Origin: Photorhabdus akhurstii
Lineage (GTDB): Bacteria > Pseudomonadota > Gammaproteobacteria > Enterobacterales > Enterobacteriaceae
Assembly (NCBI RefSeq): GCF_018448925.1
Contig: NZ_RCWE01000014.1
Coordinates: 49,147-113,146, forward strand
Length of the DNA stretch: 64,000 nt
Reading direction: 5' to 3'
The notes under the pieces are model-generated. The model was not told where the DNA came from. It was given only the letters and a program-made list of their open reading frames with translations, and ran no database searches. Both the position numbers and the translations under genes were made by a program. Positions 48,001 through 55,788 of this stretch are shown here, piece by piece; position 1 is the stretch's first letter, and each line of letters starts with the position of its first letter.

Positions 48001-51000
48001 GAAAGCTGAAAAAAGATTCTACAAGGGATTGACCGAAGGAGAGTTACAAGCGCTGGATGGCGCCAAACTAGTGGTTGATCGTCTACAGATAAATGCCGGT
48101 ATCCGCGCGGAAAATACCGGCGTTTTAACTACTTCAAAGTTGGCCAAAGCACGATCTGACAACAAAATACAATCTGACGATATGGTGGTGCCAACGTCGA
48201 ACAGTTCAGATAAGTTTGTCAGAAAAATACCACGGATTTCAGGCATTAATCTGGAATCGTTGGGGAATGATGTCAAGATAGAGCAGAAAGATTCCGCAAT
48301 ATTTGAAAGTGCAAAATTTAATTTATTGAAAGAGGGGAATAAGTTATTTATCAATCCTAATGTGCGAACATTGGGGAGGAAAAGGCAGCTTAGTAAAGCG
48401 CTGGTTGCTGTACGTGATATTTTCTATAAAACGATGAGCCATTTTGATGAAGAGCATGTGTTGCAGTTTGAGCAGGCACTTTCACATTGGCAACAGCGTA
48501 ACCCAAAAGAATTTGCTCTGCGTGTCAGTCAAGTGAACTTAATCCGTTTTAAGATGGGCCGGATGATGGAGCACTTGCAGGCCCAGCGAGCCGAATCCGC
48601 TGGCGTCCTTGGGATCACCGTGGCGCCTCAACATGCTGAACATCTTAAGCAGCGAGTCATATTTGATGGAACCGGACGTATTGTCGGCTTGAAAGGTAGC
48701 GTCACCCCAGACGAAATTAATCAACTTATTAAATGGAAAATTACACCTTTAACTCGAAAGAACTCAACGGCTGAACGGGAGGCGCCTAAGACTGAAAGTG
48801 AAAGCCTTATTGTTTTCATGAGCCGATTAGACGCCGAGAATATCCCGGAAGCGGGGCCTTTGATCAAACGGGCTAGGGAACTTTGGCTCACCGGGCAAGT
48901 CACATCGCAAGAAACCATCCGGTTGTTTGATGATGCTGTCAACCAATTACAGGCATATCCTAAATTACATGCTTTGGCACTGTCATTACAGGCTGACGCT
49001 CACAGAGAAAAGTCGACCACCCAATATATTGACAACTTATTTGGCCGTCGCTTTGATTCTGAGTTGGCGCATACGTTAGTGAAAACCGCGTCACCGGATG
49101 CGATAGCTACCTCCAGGCGGATAGGTCAGTTTCTGGTACAGGAGTTTGAGCTATATATGCAAAGTACTTCTGGCCCAACTGTGAGCGACGGACAGATTGC
49201 TATCAGGATGCAAGCGTTCGCCGAAAAAATTAAAAAGGATATCCGCCCTTGGTTCAGTCGAGTGCCTGAACTGACCGCATTCCTGCAAAAACCGACCTTT
49301 GATAACTTTAAAATCATGATGACCAAGGTGGATAACGGCTTTGAAATGATCAAAATTCCGTTTCTGGCAGTAAAAATGTCGCTCACTGATGGCATGGGAT
49401 TACATTTATCTCAATGGAAAGCGGAAGCGGACATTTTCTATCGGGATCAGATCTATAAGGCGCGTTCCACCAGTAGTAAGTTAACGAATATGGCGGATGT
49501 TACCTATAAAGTGAAGTTAACTGAACAGAAAACCAACGATTATGGTATTGCACTGCCTTACCAGCCATCCGGTGATCAATATGAAGATTTTCTGTATGGC
49601 AGAAAGGTGGCGGCAGGCAGAGTACTAACGCCTGGACGGGAAACAACGCTTGAGCGTAATGCCTTGGCACAAGGGCATTCCGTGGTGACGGGAGCATCAG
49701 GATCGACCAATATCATGGTTCATCTTAATAACTATATTGCTAGTCAAGATCCCACTTTCTCGCAGGAGCAGGCATATCTTAATACTTTGGTGTTCCTAGT
49801 ATTTGATGGTGGTCATTCGGTTAATGAAAGTTTGGTGGTTTACAAAGCATTGCAGGAGACCGGTGATAATCGTAGGCAGGTACTGCAAAACTACACCGCG
49901 AGTTATAGGGATCTGATGGATATTGCCGGGGATAAAGGAAAACTATGGATAAATCAGGCATTAAATAGTGCATTTGAGAAAACCCAACACCTTTATCGAG
50001 AAAATACCCCAGAGAGAGAACAGAACGACTCTCCGGTGGAAGTATTACAGGCGTTATCGGGCAAAAATGGAGCGCCAGAGTCGGTATTAATTGAGAATGA
50101 TGGTACTTCACCACAGGATAAAGACTCTTTAAACCCAGTGACCCGATTCTTTAACAACGAACTGCATGGTTTTAAAGAAGATCGTCGCCATATCAGCGAT
50201 GAAACACAGGCTATGCTTAATGATGCGGTTGCTAACGACAAATCAAGCAAAATCACCCTGAAAGGCGAGGAAGGGCGTTTAACGGGATATTATCATCAGG
50301 GTGACATAGAATCAGGTGATGCTTCGACAACAGCAGAGAAAAAAGTCGTACTTTTCCTTCATGGCTCAGGTTTATCTGCGGAAGAGCAAGCTTATGATAT
50401 CCAAAGCCACTATCAAAATCAGGGCATTGATATGCTGGCTATCAACATGCGGGGTTATGGTGGTAGTGATGGTAGCCCCGGTGAACAAGGATTCTATCAG
50501 GATGCCCGGACGATGTTTCGCTATTTGGTGCAAGATCGCAGTATTAAGCCGGGTAATATTATCATTCATGGTTATTCCGTCGGTGGGCCGGTGGCGGCTG
50601 ATCTTGCCCGATATGCGGCGCAAAATAATCAAGCGGTGTCAGGGCTGTTACTCGACAGGCCAATATCGAGTATGACTAAAACCATAACCGCCCATGACAT
50701 ACCAAACCCTGGCGGCATAATTGGGGCATTGGCAAAAGCGATGAATGGACAATTTTCAGTGGAAAAAAACCTCAAAGGCTTGCCGATCAATACGCCGATC
50801 ATGTTGTTAACCGACAATCAAGGTTTAGGGCATGAAGGGGAAAAGCTGCGTACAAGATTGACCGCTTCTGGTTATCGCGTATCGGGTGAACAAACCTTTT
50901 ATGGTCATGTCGAGAGCGGTGCTTTAATGAGCCAATATGCTGATAGGATTGTATCGACGCTCTCCGATTTTCAAAATAAAAATCGAGATGTGGTGAATAA

Positions 51001-54000
51001 CTCGCTGCAAAAGAGTGACAATCGTGGGACACGTTTTGGTAGTCAGATCATTATTCAAATGGAAAATGACCCGATTGTAGCAAAAGCAGCGATCAATCTG
51101 GCGGGTAAACACCCAGAATCCAGCGTAGTGGTTAAACTTGATGCTGATGGCAAATATCATGTCATTTATGGTGATCCTGCCAGATTATCAGGCAAATTAC
51201 GTTGGCAGATTGTTGGTCACGGCCGTAACGAATCGGCACAAAATAACACTCGCTTGAGTGGTTATAGTGCTGATGAATTGGCAATAAAACTAAAACAGTT
51301 CAGTCAGAACTTTAATCAGGCAGGTAAACCTGATCGTATCAGCATCGTGGGTTGTTCACTGATTAGTGATGATAAACGGAATGGTTTTGCCTATCGTTTT
51401 ATTGCCGCTTTAGATAAACAGGGCATCCGTAGTGATGTTTCAGCGCGTCGTAGTGAAGTGGCAGTTGATGCAACAGGTCGTAAATTTACCCGTGATAAAA
51501 ATAATCAGTGGGTTAACAAGTTGAACGATAACAAACTGGTGTTACGCTGGAATGAACAGGGTGAGCTAACGACTACAACAGAAAAATTGCGTCGTGGCGT
51601 GGCTGAAAGCGATATCAACCTTGCCAAAGTGGGGTACACAGAAGCTGATTCAGTAACCAAAGGGGCAATTGCGAATAACCATGATATTTTCACCGCGCCA
51701 GGGAAGCGCAAAAACAGGATAGCGCTCGGTTCAAATCCTCAATCGGATCAATCGCTGAATTACGCCGGGAATATACAGGTAAACGTGGGCGACGGTGAAT
51801 TTACCGCGATCAACTGGGGAACATCGAACGTAAGTATCAAAGTAGGTACCGGCGGCTTTAAGTCACTGGCCTTTGGCGACAACAATGTGATGGTTCACAT
51901 TGGGGATGGTGACAGTAAGCACAGCGTTAATCTGGGTGGTTATCAAGCATTTGAAGGGGCGCAGATGTTTATTGGCAACCGTAACGTCAGCTTCAACCAA
52001 GGTCGCAGTAATGACTTGATTGTCATGATGGATAAATCTATCCCTACGCCACCGTTAGTTAATCCATTTGATGGCGCTGCTCGTATTACCGGTGTACTGA
52101 AATCTATTGCTCATTCCGGCGAAGAGTGGGATTGGTTGGCGGCGCAGAATCAACAGTGGACGCTATCTGGCGCGAAAAAATTTGTGCTGGACATGTCTGG
52201 TTTAGACCAAACCAGCAGTGTGGATTACAAGACTTTGGTTGATCTGGATTCGCAGCTTGAGCGCAGCAGCCGTGGTTTGAAAAGTGACACAGAAGCGGCA
52301 TTGAACAAAAAATACTACCAATGGTTAAGTGGTCACGGCAGCAATATTGATACCAGTAAAATGAGCCGTGCGGATAAATTTCGTCAGGCCAATGAAAAAT
52401 TAGCCTTCAATTTTGCGGTAGGTGGTCAGGGGGCGGACATTCAGGTTACGACTGGTAGCTGGAACTTTATGTTCGGCGACCATATTCAATCGATTTTGGA
52501 TACCAACTTAGGTTCTCTGTTTGGCCTGATGACGCAGCAATACTCAACGACGGGTCTGGCGAAGACAACATTTACTTACAATCTACAGGACTTACCGCGT
52601 CAGCTTAAAAACAAACTGCTTGGTCGGTTATCCAGCGTGAATGCAGATACCACTTTAGCGGATATTTTTGGTGTGGATTACACTCAGGACGGACAGATTG
52701 TTGCTCGTACTGGTAAGCCGGTTGATGGCAAGGCTATTTTGCGAGAGATGCTGGAAGTCATTCACAAGTTTGGTGGTGAGCAACTACATGTCTTCACTGA
52801 TCCGGATAAATTGATTGATGGTTTGAAACAGCGTGCTGATATGAGTGCCGATGGTATTGAATCATTTCTTGTCAGTCATGGACTGAAAGAGAAAGCGCCT
52901 GATGAAAATCGGGAAAAAATCGTACCGGGCGCCATCAACAGTGGGAATATTCAGGCTAATAACGAACCTGAGCGTGCATTGGGCTTTAATTCGCTGAACT
53001 TACCTAACCTGTTTGCGACGATATTCAGCAAAGATAAACAACAAGAGATGAAATCGTTAGTGACCAATCTGAAAGAGAATCTAACCGCAGATCTGCTCAA
53101 TATGGAGCAAAAAACGTTTGATTTCTTGCGTAACAGCGGTCATTTGCAAGGGGATAGCGATATCCATATATCGTTGGGGAACTACAACTTCAACTGGGGC
53201 GGAGACGGTAAAGATCTCGGTGCTTATTTGGGCGATAACAACAACTTCTGGGGTGGGCGTGGTGACGATGTTTATTACTCAATCGGCACCTCCAACATCT
53301 TTACCGGTGGAGAAGGTGATGACCTTGGCGTACTGATGGGACGTGAAAACTGGATGTTTGGCGGTAATGGCGATGATACCGCAGTGGTAGCCGGACGCAT
53401 TAACCATGTGTTCATGGGGGAAGGGAATGATCAGACGTTTGTTTTTGGTGAAGGTGGCTTGATTGATGCCGGTAACGGACAAGACTACGTAGTCACTTCT
53501 GGCAACTACAACCAGGTGGATACCGGGGAAGGTCAGGATTATGCCGTAACTATCGGTAATAACAACCGGATTGAGCTAGGTGAAGGCAATGACTTTGGCA
53601 GGGTATTTGGTAATGACAACCGAATCGATGGCAACACGGGTGACGATGTAATTAAACTGTTGGGCTACCATGCGGTAATTAATGGTGGGGAAGGTGATGA
53701 CCACTTAATAGCGGCCGCAATTTCGAAATTCAGCCAGTTTGACGGCGGTGATGGTCAAGATCTACTGGTTTTGGGGGGATATCAGAACCACTTCCAGGGT
53801 GGTGCGGGGGTAGACAGCTTTGTGGTCAGTAGCAAGGTGATTGACAATCAGGTTAATGATATCAATGCAGAAGATATGATTGTCTTTAACGATATTGACT
53901 GGCAAAACCTGTGGTTCCAACGCAGTGGATACGATCTCGTGTTATCCGTGAATCGCCGTACTCAGGATAAAACCGCTCAGAGCCTGTTTGAATCAGTGGG

Positions 54001-54256
54001 TTCAGTCACCTTTAGTCATTACTTTAATGGCAACCGAGCCAAATTAGTGACGCAGATGGGACGTAAGGATGCGTCAGGAGAGCGTGAATTTACGGCACTT
54101 TCAGACCATGCGGTTGACACCTTGATTCAGGCAATGAGCAATTTTGCCCCAACAGCCGGTGATAACGGTTTTATCGAAGGGCTGGACAGCAGGGAGAAAA
54201 TGGCTATTACGACGGCCTGGGCAGATACCACAATTGGCAAGGGGAAATTTGCCTGA
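42008..54256 (+). CDS. rtxA: MARTX toxin RtxA2 with alpha/beta-hydrolase effector
   Basis: About 4082 residues; the ATG at 42008 follows AAAGGG. The scaffold is the same as RtxA1: A repeats, 19-residue B repeats (about 650-1310), two carbohydrate-binding-like modules (about 1428-1575 and 1578-1722), coiled coil (about 1728-1960), cysteine protease domain with His3071 and Cys3116, and C-terminal repeats. The cargo differs. About 2075-2670 is a domain without any cysteine, with twin GHS motifs (His2557 in QGHSVVTGASGSTN and His2603 in FDGGHSVNES). About 2755-2995 is an alpha/beta hydrolase with Ser2857 (HGYSVGG), Asp2936 (LLTDNQG) and His2967 (YGHVESG). In Vibrio MARTX the ABH effector is a phosphatidylinositol-3-phosphate-specific phospholipase A1. 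The scaffold shares near-identical DNA with rtxA1 in the B repeats. Confidence 0.95.
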   Translation: MGKSSNRSTEYFFTGKYYDDNDGNSITAIGVGGEVYAYGGDDDVTVGSLKVDVYHTTGKLSVKGASGYTGISKTGNGGLSFAGASGAAFIDHTGETGNLYYSGAAGYNKLTRKGLSGDISFKGAGGYNKLWHETDQGNVYFAGAGAANKIDRTWYNHYEGTQGDVTFNGAGAANSIDSRIESGDIILNGVGADNHVVRRGREGDITLHGAGAANRIERIRHSEDGYGQTQGDITFEGAGGYNKLYSDVAHGNIHFTGAGVYNEITRAGTENEIEFAQAKDIVLTSATMEGSWIQQSQQVKAIKSAVEPDTYLFAFANNVNTKIVAVRLQNDPDTGKLRYYATSWYKEGNHLKDIAKENININNGFIPVKGEGAITLGNINLIYRQETTIQGVEEALLTDKWVNYAGGANIKAEDVTLGSAKIGGYAISSNGLKIDVSPVKSNEQPNTYVYATFLAPYTKVVEVKLANDYETGKLKYIAKSWYKTGDHTDRLADESFSYPGGYQSIGAGYTLSQLHYDLNVIDDIADSLTDLEGYSEQDLIKSSRNGGNSSGNIYFIGAGGGNVITSNVTHGNINFTGAGAANIILHSSTFGNTYFDGGGGANVIVKNGEEGKLSFRGAGLANVLVHQSQDGEMDIYAGGAANVLVRVGDGQYLAHLLAYGNISIHKGNGNSRVLMLGGYNTHTQIGNGNGNWFGAGGFNVITQAGTGDISSVLLGGANVLTKLGAGDLVAGMFGGANIITHLSDESETADTTAIALGGANILTKKGKGNALAVMGGGANVLTHIGDGNTTGVMLGGANVLTKIGKGDTTGIMFGIGNVLTHVGDGLTLGVMAVAGNIFTKVGNGTSIAAMIGAGNLFTHVGKGDAWALMGGAVNVFTKVGDGNALALMVAVGNVFTHIGDGTTVALMLAKGNIATKVGNGMTLAAMIGKANIFTHVGDGNTFAAMIGGANVLTKVGNDLTAALMIGKANIYSHVGDGASIGLFAGELNVMTKVGAGTTLAAMFGKANMMTHVGDGLTGVLALGEANIVTKVGNDFMGVVAAAKANVITHVGDATTAGILLGKGNILTKVGNGPTVGLLISDVGNVMTHVGEGTTVGFAKGKANIITKIGDGAGVNAAWGDANILTQVGNGDRYNFAKGKANLITKVGNGQEVTVVQGDANIITHVGNGDDYTGAWGKANVITKVGDGRNVVLAKGKANIVTQVGKGDSFNALWSEGNVITKVGDGMQVTAAKGKANVTTTVGNGLNVTAAHGDANINTHVGNGVSVNVAWGKYNVNTKVGNGLNVAVMKGQGNANIHVGDGLGINACYARNNAVVKIGNGDFYSFSATENGKLSSLFEHIKQTTLGVGGSQAINYLVHGEEANTSGAHKGRGAINVAEVSAIDGFQMDEIAPVSSDLNHRLNGAITAVETPDVSSIEGALSQKTRSESDQNENLIVNGDFEQGNQGWQSTNDMEAYNPASVYGLDNTGNGERVSKFNVDKNTVIWQELQNLSEGEVVSLTFDFMSHLEMVERDLSDSGIVVLWNGKSVFSASGPRAIQRTQKLNLMAKAGTNRIEFKGTGQDDGFSYILDNIVVKSETSLIVNNDFKQSKLDWQSTNDIAAYSPLSTDGPNNTRYGERVSELDVDKNTTIYQDLQNRSEGEIISLSFDFANRPDAYSADNGMDVFWNGKLVFSTFGDAAKWQNKTLELIAKAGSNRIEFKGTGLSDGVGYILDNVIAKSESSPQANIITERVKQDKAAQNALNDKEKAEKDRQLLEQEKEKQLAAIAKSQSQLELTDQEALSRNGLTQRNAIEAEAQAETDKLVSMTQGLKVLNDYSNYSGANYSGQSGDQWRNQFASQFLSRAQDELNYTKFITQKKLANAQRSITDNQQQVKEAVAKSEVGVAQSEQHHASAKQDIAEAQEKAALRKEEALLQQQRAEEAENDANIAYQGAKYRGKRDIAAAENKIAQVQEDARRAKQSDSKPDRTGAGGSGLSGNAYESTGAGETGSYVDPELILKAEKRFYKGLTEGELQALDGAKLVVDRLQINAGIRAENTGVLTTSKLAKARSDNKIQSDDMVVPTSNSSDKFVRKIPRISGINLESLGNDVKIEQKDSAIFESAKFNLLKEGNKLFINPNVRTLGRKRQLSKALVAVRDIFYKTMSHFDEEHVLQFEQALSHWQQRNPKEFALRVSQVNLIRFKMGRMMEHLQAQRAESAGVLGITVAPQHAEHLKQRVIFDGTGRIVGLKGSVTPDEINQLIKWKITPLTRKNSTAEREAPKTESESLIVFMSRLDAENIPEAGPLIKRARELWLTGQVTSQETIRLFDDAVNQLQAYPKLHALALSLQADAHREKSTTQYIDNLFGRRFDSELAHTLVKTASPDAIATSRRIGQFLVQEFELYMQSTSGPTVSDGQIAIRMQAFAEKIKKDIRPWFSRVPELTAFLQKPTFDNFKIMMTKVDNGFEMIKIPFLAVKMSLTDGMGLHLSQWKAEADIFYRDQIYKARSTSSKLTNMADVTYKVKLTEQKTNDYGIALPYQPSGDQYEDFLYGRKVAAGRVLTPGRETTLERNALAQGHSVVTGASGSTNIMVHLNNYIASQDPTFSQEQAYLNTLVFLVFDGGHSVNESLVVYKALQETGDNRRQVLQNYTASYRDLMDIAGDKGKLWINQALNSAFEKTQHLYRENTPEREQNDSPVEVLQALSGKNGAPESVLIENDGTSPQDKDSLNPVTRFFNNELHGFKEDRRHISDETQAMLNDAVANDKSSKITLKGEEGRLTGYYHQGDIESGDASTTAEKKVVLFLHGSGLSAEEQAYDIQSHYQNQGIDMLAINMRGYGGSDGSPGEQGFYQDARTMFRYLVQDRSIKPGNIIIHGYSVGGPVAADLARYAAQNNQAVSGLLLDRPISSMTKTITAHDIPNPGGIIGALAKAMNGQFSVEKNLKGLPINTPIMLLTDNQGLGHEGEKLRTRLTASGYRVSGEQTFYGHVESGALMSQYADRIVSTLSDFQNKNRDVVNNSLQKSDNRGTRFGSQIIIQMENDPIVAKAAINLAGKHPESSVVVKLDADGKYHVIYGDPARLSGKLRWQIVGHGRNESAQNNTRLSGYSADELAIKLKQFSQNFNQAGKPDRISIVGCSLISDDKRNGFAYRFIAALDKQGIRSDVSARRSEVAVDATGRKFTRDKNNQWVNKLNDNKLVLRWNEQGELTTTTEKLRRGVAESDINLAKVGYTEADSVTKGAIANNHDIFTAPGKRKNRIALGSNPQSDQSLNYAGNIQVNVGDGEFTAINWGTSNVSIKVGTGGFKSLAFGDNNVMVHIGDGDSKHSVNLGGYQAFEGAQMFIGNRNVSFNQGRSNDLIVMMDKSIPTPPLVNPFDGAARITGVLKSIAHSGEEWDWLAAQNQQWTLSGAKKFVLDMSGLDQTSSVDYKTLVDLDSQLERSSRGLKSDTEAALNKKYYQWLSGHGSNIDTSKMSRADKFRQANEKLAFNFAVGGQGADIQVTTGSWNFMFGDHIQSILDTNLGSLFGLMTQQYSTTGLAKTTFTYNLQDLPRQLKNKLLGRLSSVNADTTLADIFGVDYTQDGQIVARTGKPVDGKAILREMLEVIHKFGGEQLHVFTDPDKLIDGLKQRADMSADGIESFLVSHGLKEKAPDENREKIVPGAINSGNIQANNEPERALGFNSLNLPNLFATIFSKDKQQEMKSLVTNLKENLTADLLNMEQKTFDFLRNSGHLQGDSDIHISLGNYNFNWGGDGKDLGAYLGDNNNFWGGRGDDVYYSIGTSNIFTGGEGDDLGVLMGRENWMFGGNGDDTAVVAGRINHVFMGEGNDQTFVFGEGGLIDAGNGQDYVVTSGNYNQVDTGEGQDYAVTIGNNNRIELGEGNDFGRVFGNDNRIDGNTGDDVIKLLGYHAVINGGEGDDHLIAAAISKFSQFDGGDGQDLLVLGGYQNHFQGGAGVDSFVVSSKVIDNQVNDINAEDMIVFNDIDWQNLWFQRSGYDLVLSVNRRTQDKTAQSLFESVGSVTFSHYFNGNRAKLVTQMGRKDASGEREFTALSDHAVDTLIQAMSNFAPTAGDNGFIEGLDSREKMAITTAWADTTIGKGKFA

Positions 54257-54291
54257 TTAACTTGCTATAACGCTAATTAATAACAGTAAAA

Positions 54292-54317
54292 ATGGCTCAC
54301 CTGAATAGGTGGGCCAT
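54292..54317 (+). terminator. Hairpin after rtxA2
   Basis: ATGGCTCACCT (54292-54302) pairs with AGGTGGGCCAT (54307-54317), 11 bp with one G-U and a GAAT loop, 36 nt after the stop. There is no long T run. It resembles the rtxA1 terminator in sequence and position. Confidence 0.6.
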
Positions 54318-54440
54318 CGTAATCGTCCATTCGTCCACGCTTAAGAATTTTGACGGTCATATTTTTCGAATAAATATGAGTTACAAAAAATGCACCTACT
54401 CTTATTGAATGTTATTTGCAAAATAGTTTGATTTTAATCA

Positions 54441-54773
54441 TTACTTTATAAATGTTCTTTTAACTCGAATGGATATAATAAAGTAAGGTATCCATATACA
54501 TGCATAAAATACAGTTCTAAAAAACAAGAAAAGATAATTATAATCCAGTTTTATTTCATATACATAATGAGTTAATGCTAAATCGGCGATGACAAATAAT
54601 AAATTAAAAACTAACAGGATAATGTAAAATAAAGGTGTTCTCTTCTTTTTTCTAAAGAAGAGAATAGATGTATAAAGTGCAACTCCAAAAATAATTGTAA
54701 AACAGATAAACTCAAATCCTATAAGGATATATAATTCACCTAGAAAATCATAACTGGAGGTTAAGATTGTCAT
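54441..54773 (-). CDS. DUF2569-like small membrane protein, 5' end apparently damaged
   Basis: 110 residues from the ATG at 54773, with three hydrophobic helices (FEFICFTIIFGVALYTSILFF, LFYIILLVFNLLFVIADLAL, YLFLFFRTVFYACIWIPYFII). Sequence upstream in the same frame reads ELSGIGGFIYLPAINVIFAIF, which is the expected N-terminal DUF2569 helix. However, no normal start codon occurs before the stop at 54914. So the gene has either lost its start or now makes a shortened protein. It lies at the boundary of the rtx and cdi regions. Function unknown. Confidence 0.5.
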   Translation of the reverse strand: MTILTSSYDFLGELYILIGFEFICFTIIFGVALYTSILFFRKKKRTPLFYIILLVFNLLFVIADLALTHYVYEIKLDYNYLFLFFRTVFYACIWIPYFIISIRVKRTFIK

Positions 54774-55034
54774 CGTTTTATATGAACTAAATAAAGAGCT
54801 AAATATTGCAAAGATAACATTTATTGCGGGTAAATAAATAAATCCGCCAATGCCACTCAGTTCTTTATCTTCACATACGGTACTGGTATTAAATAAGATT
54901 CCAAAATAGCGCTACACCTTATACCACTCATAATTCCATGTATAACAACGGGTTGGATAAGGCTATGTGTAGCAGAATTATGAAACGCTATTTAAAGCAG
55001 GCTATATCTGGATGCTCTATATTGAACGCATGGT

Positions 55035-55174
55035 ATGACCCACTATTACAGCCAGCATCCCAGCTTGCACCTTAAGGCAACTGGCTGTAAGAAGCCGGAT
55101 TTGCCACCGGACAGGTGGTGAACATCACCGTTGAACGGGGGCAGTTGATTATCCGACTGGCTAATAAAGGATAA
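55035..55174 (+). pseudogene. SymE-family toxin remnant
   Basis: The frames join to HYYSQHPSLHLK / GNWL-stop-EAGFATGQVVNITVERGQLIIRLANKG, the SymE-like toxin C-terminal core (LKGNWLEEAGFATGQ pattern). One base is missing after CTTAAGG, and the Glu codon has become TAA. It reads rightward, against the cdi genes. Similar debris lies at 56700-56863. Confidence 0.65.
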
Positions 55175-55193
55175 TTAGCTGGTATATAAAGTA

Positions 55194-55220
55194 AAATCTC
55201 GGCGTTGTTGGCCGAGATTT
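55194..55220. terminator. Bidirectional terminator between SymE remnant and cdi cassette
   Basis: AAATCTCGGC (55194-55203) and GCCGAGATTT (55211-55220) form a perfect 10-bp stem. A-rich and T-rich flanks on the two sides allow it to end leftward transcription of the immunity gene and the rightward SymE remnant. Confidence 0.75.
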
Positions 55221-55245
55221 ATATTTAAAACATAAACTCTTAGCT

Positions 55246-55788
55246 TTAGTTAACTTCACCAATATACCAGTGTTCAGAATAATAAGGCTTTCCTTCGTCA
55301 TCTTCACTTATTCTAAGAACACCTAGCTCTGAAAAACCATCGGGTAATCGTAAATTCCATTCTTTGCATAAACTTCGTTCACTCAATAAAGTTATTTTAC
55401 CAAACCGACTATACCCATTACGTGTATGTTCATTGAAGTATTCCTCAGATGTGAATATACATAATTCACTTGAAAACATATCAGGCAATACAATGGAACA
55501 AGTAATTCTTATATTATTTATGTTGTCTGGCTTCGCCTTATAAATGTTATAAGCTGCATCTATCAAATCTTGAGCACAAGTAGATTGAATGTTTTTATTT
55601 GTCTGTTTTCCTTGTACCAATGCTGAATGTACCGGAATTTTCACATTCCAGTAACCATAAGAATAATCATTTTCAGTGATAACAGGAAAATAGGTTCTAT
55701 ATGACTCGGACCATATTTTCAATGAACGTAGTCTACGTGGTATACCACGCAATTTTTTATTGCTCAACGCTATTCTACGCATAGACAT
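55246..55788 (-). CDS. DUF3916-like immunity protein (cassette 3)
   Basis: 180 residues, soluble. The N-terminus RRIALSNKKLRGIPRRLRSLKIWSESYRTYFP fits DUF3916, a family often found beside polymorphic toxins. Other recognisable parts are YWNVKIPVHSALVQGKQTN and KEWNLRLPDGFSELGVLRI. Its ATG starts directly after the TAA of the broken CdiA-CT reading frame (TAAATG), the normal toxin/immunity coupling. The immunity gene is intact although the toxin is frameshifted, so it could still protect against siblings carrying that toxin. Confidence 0.7.
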   Translation of the reverse strand: MSMRRIALSNKKLRGIPRRLRSLKIWSESYRTYFPVITENDYSYGYWNVKIPVHSALVQGKQTNKNIQSTCAQDLIDAAYNIYKAKPDNINNIRITCSIVLPDMFSSELCIFTSEEYFNEHTRNGYSRFGKITLLSERSLCKEWNLRLPDGFSELGVLRISEDDEGKPYYSEHWYIGEVN

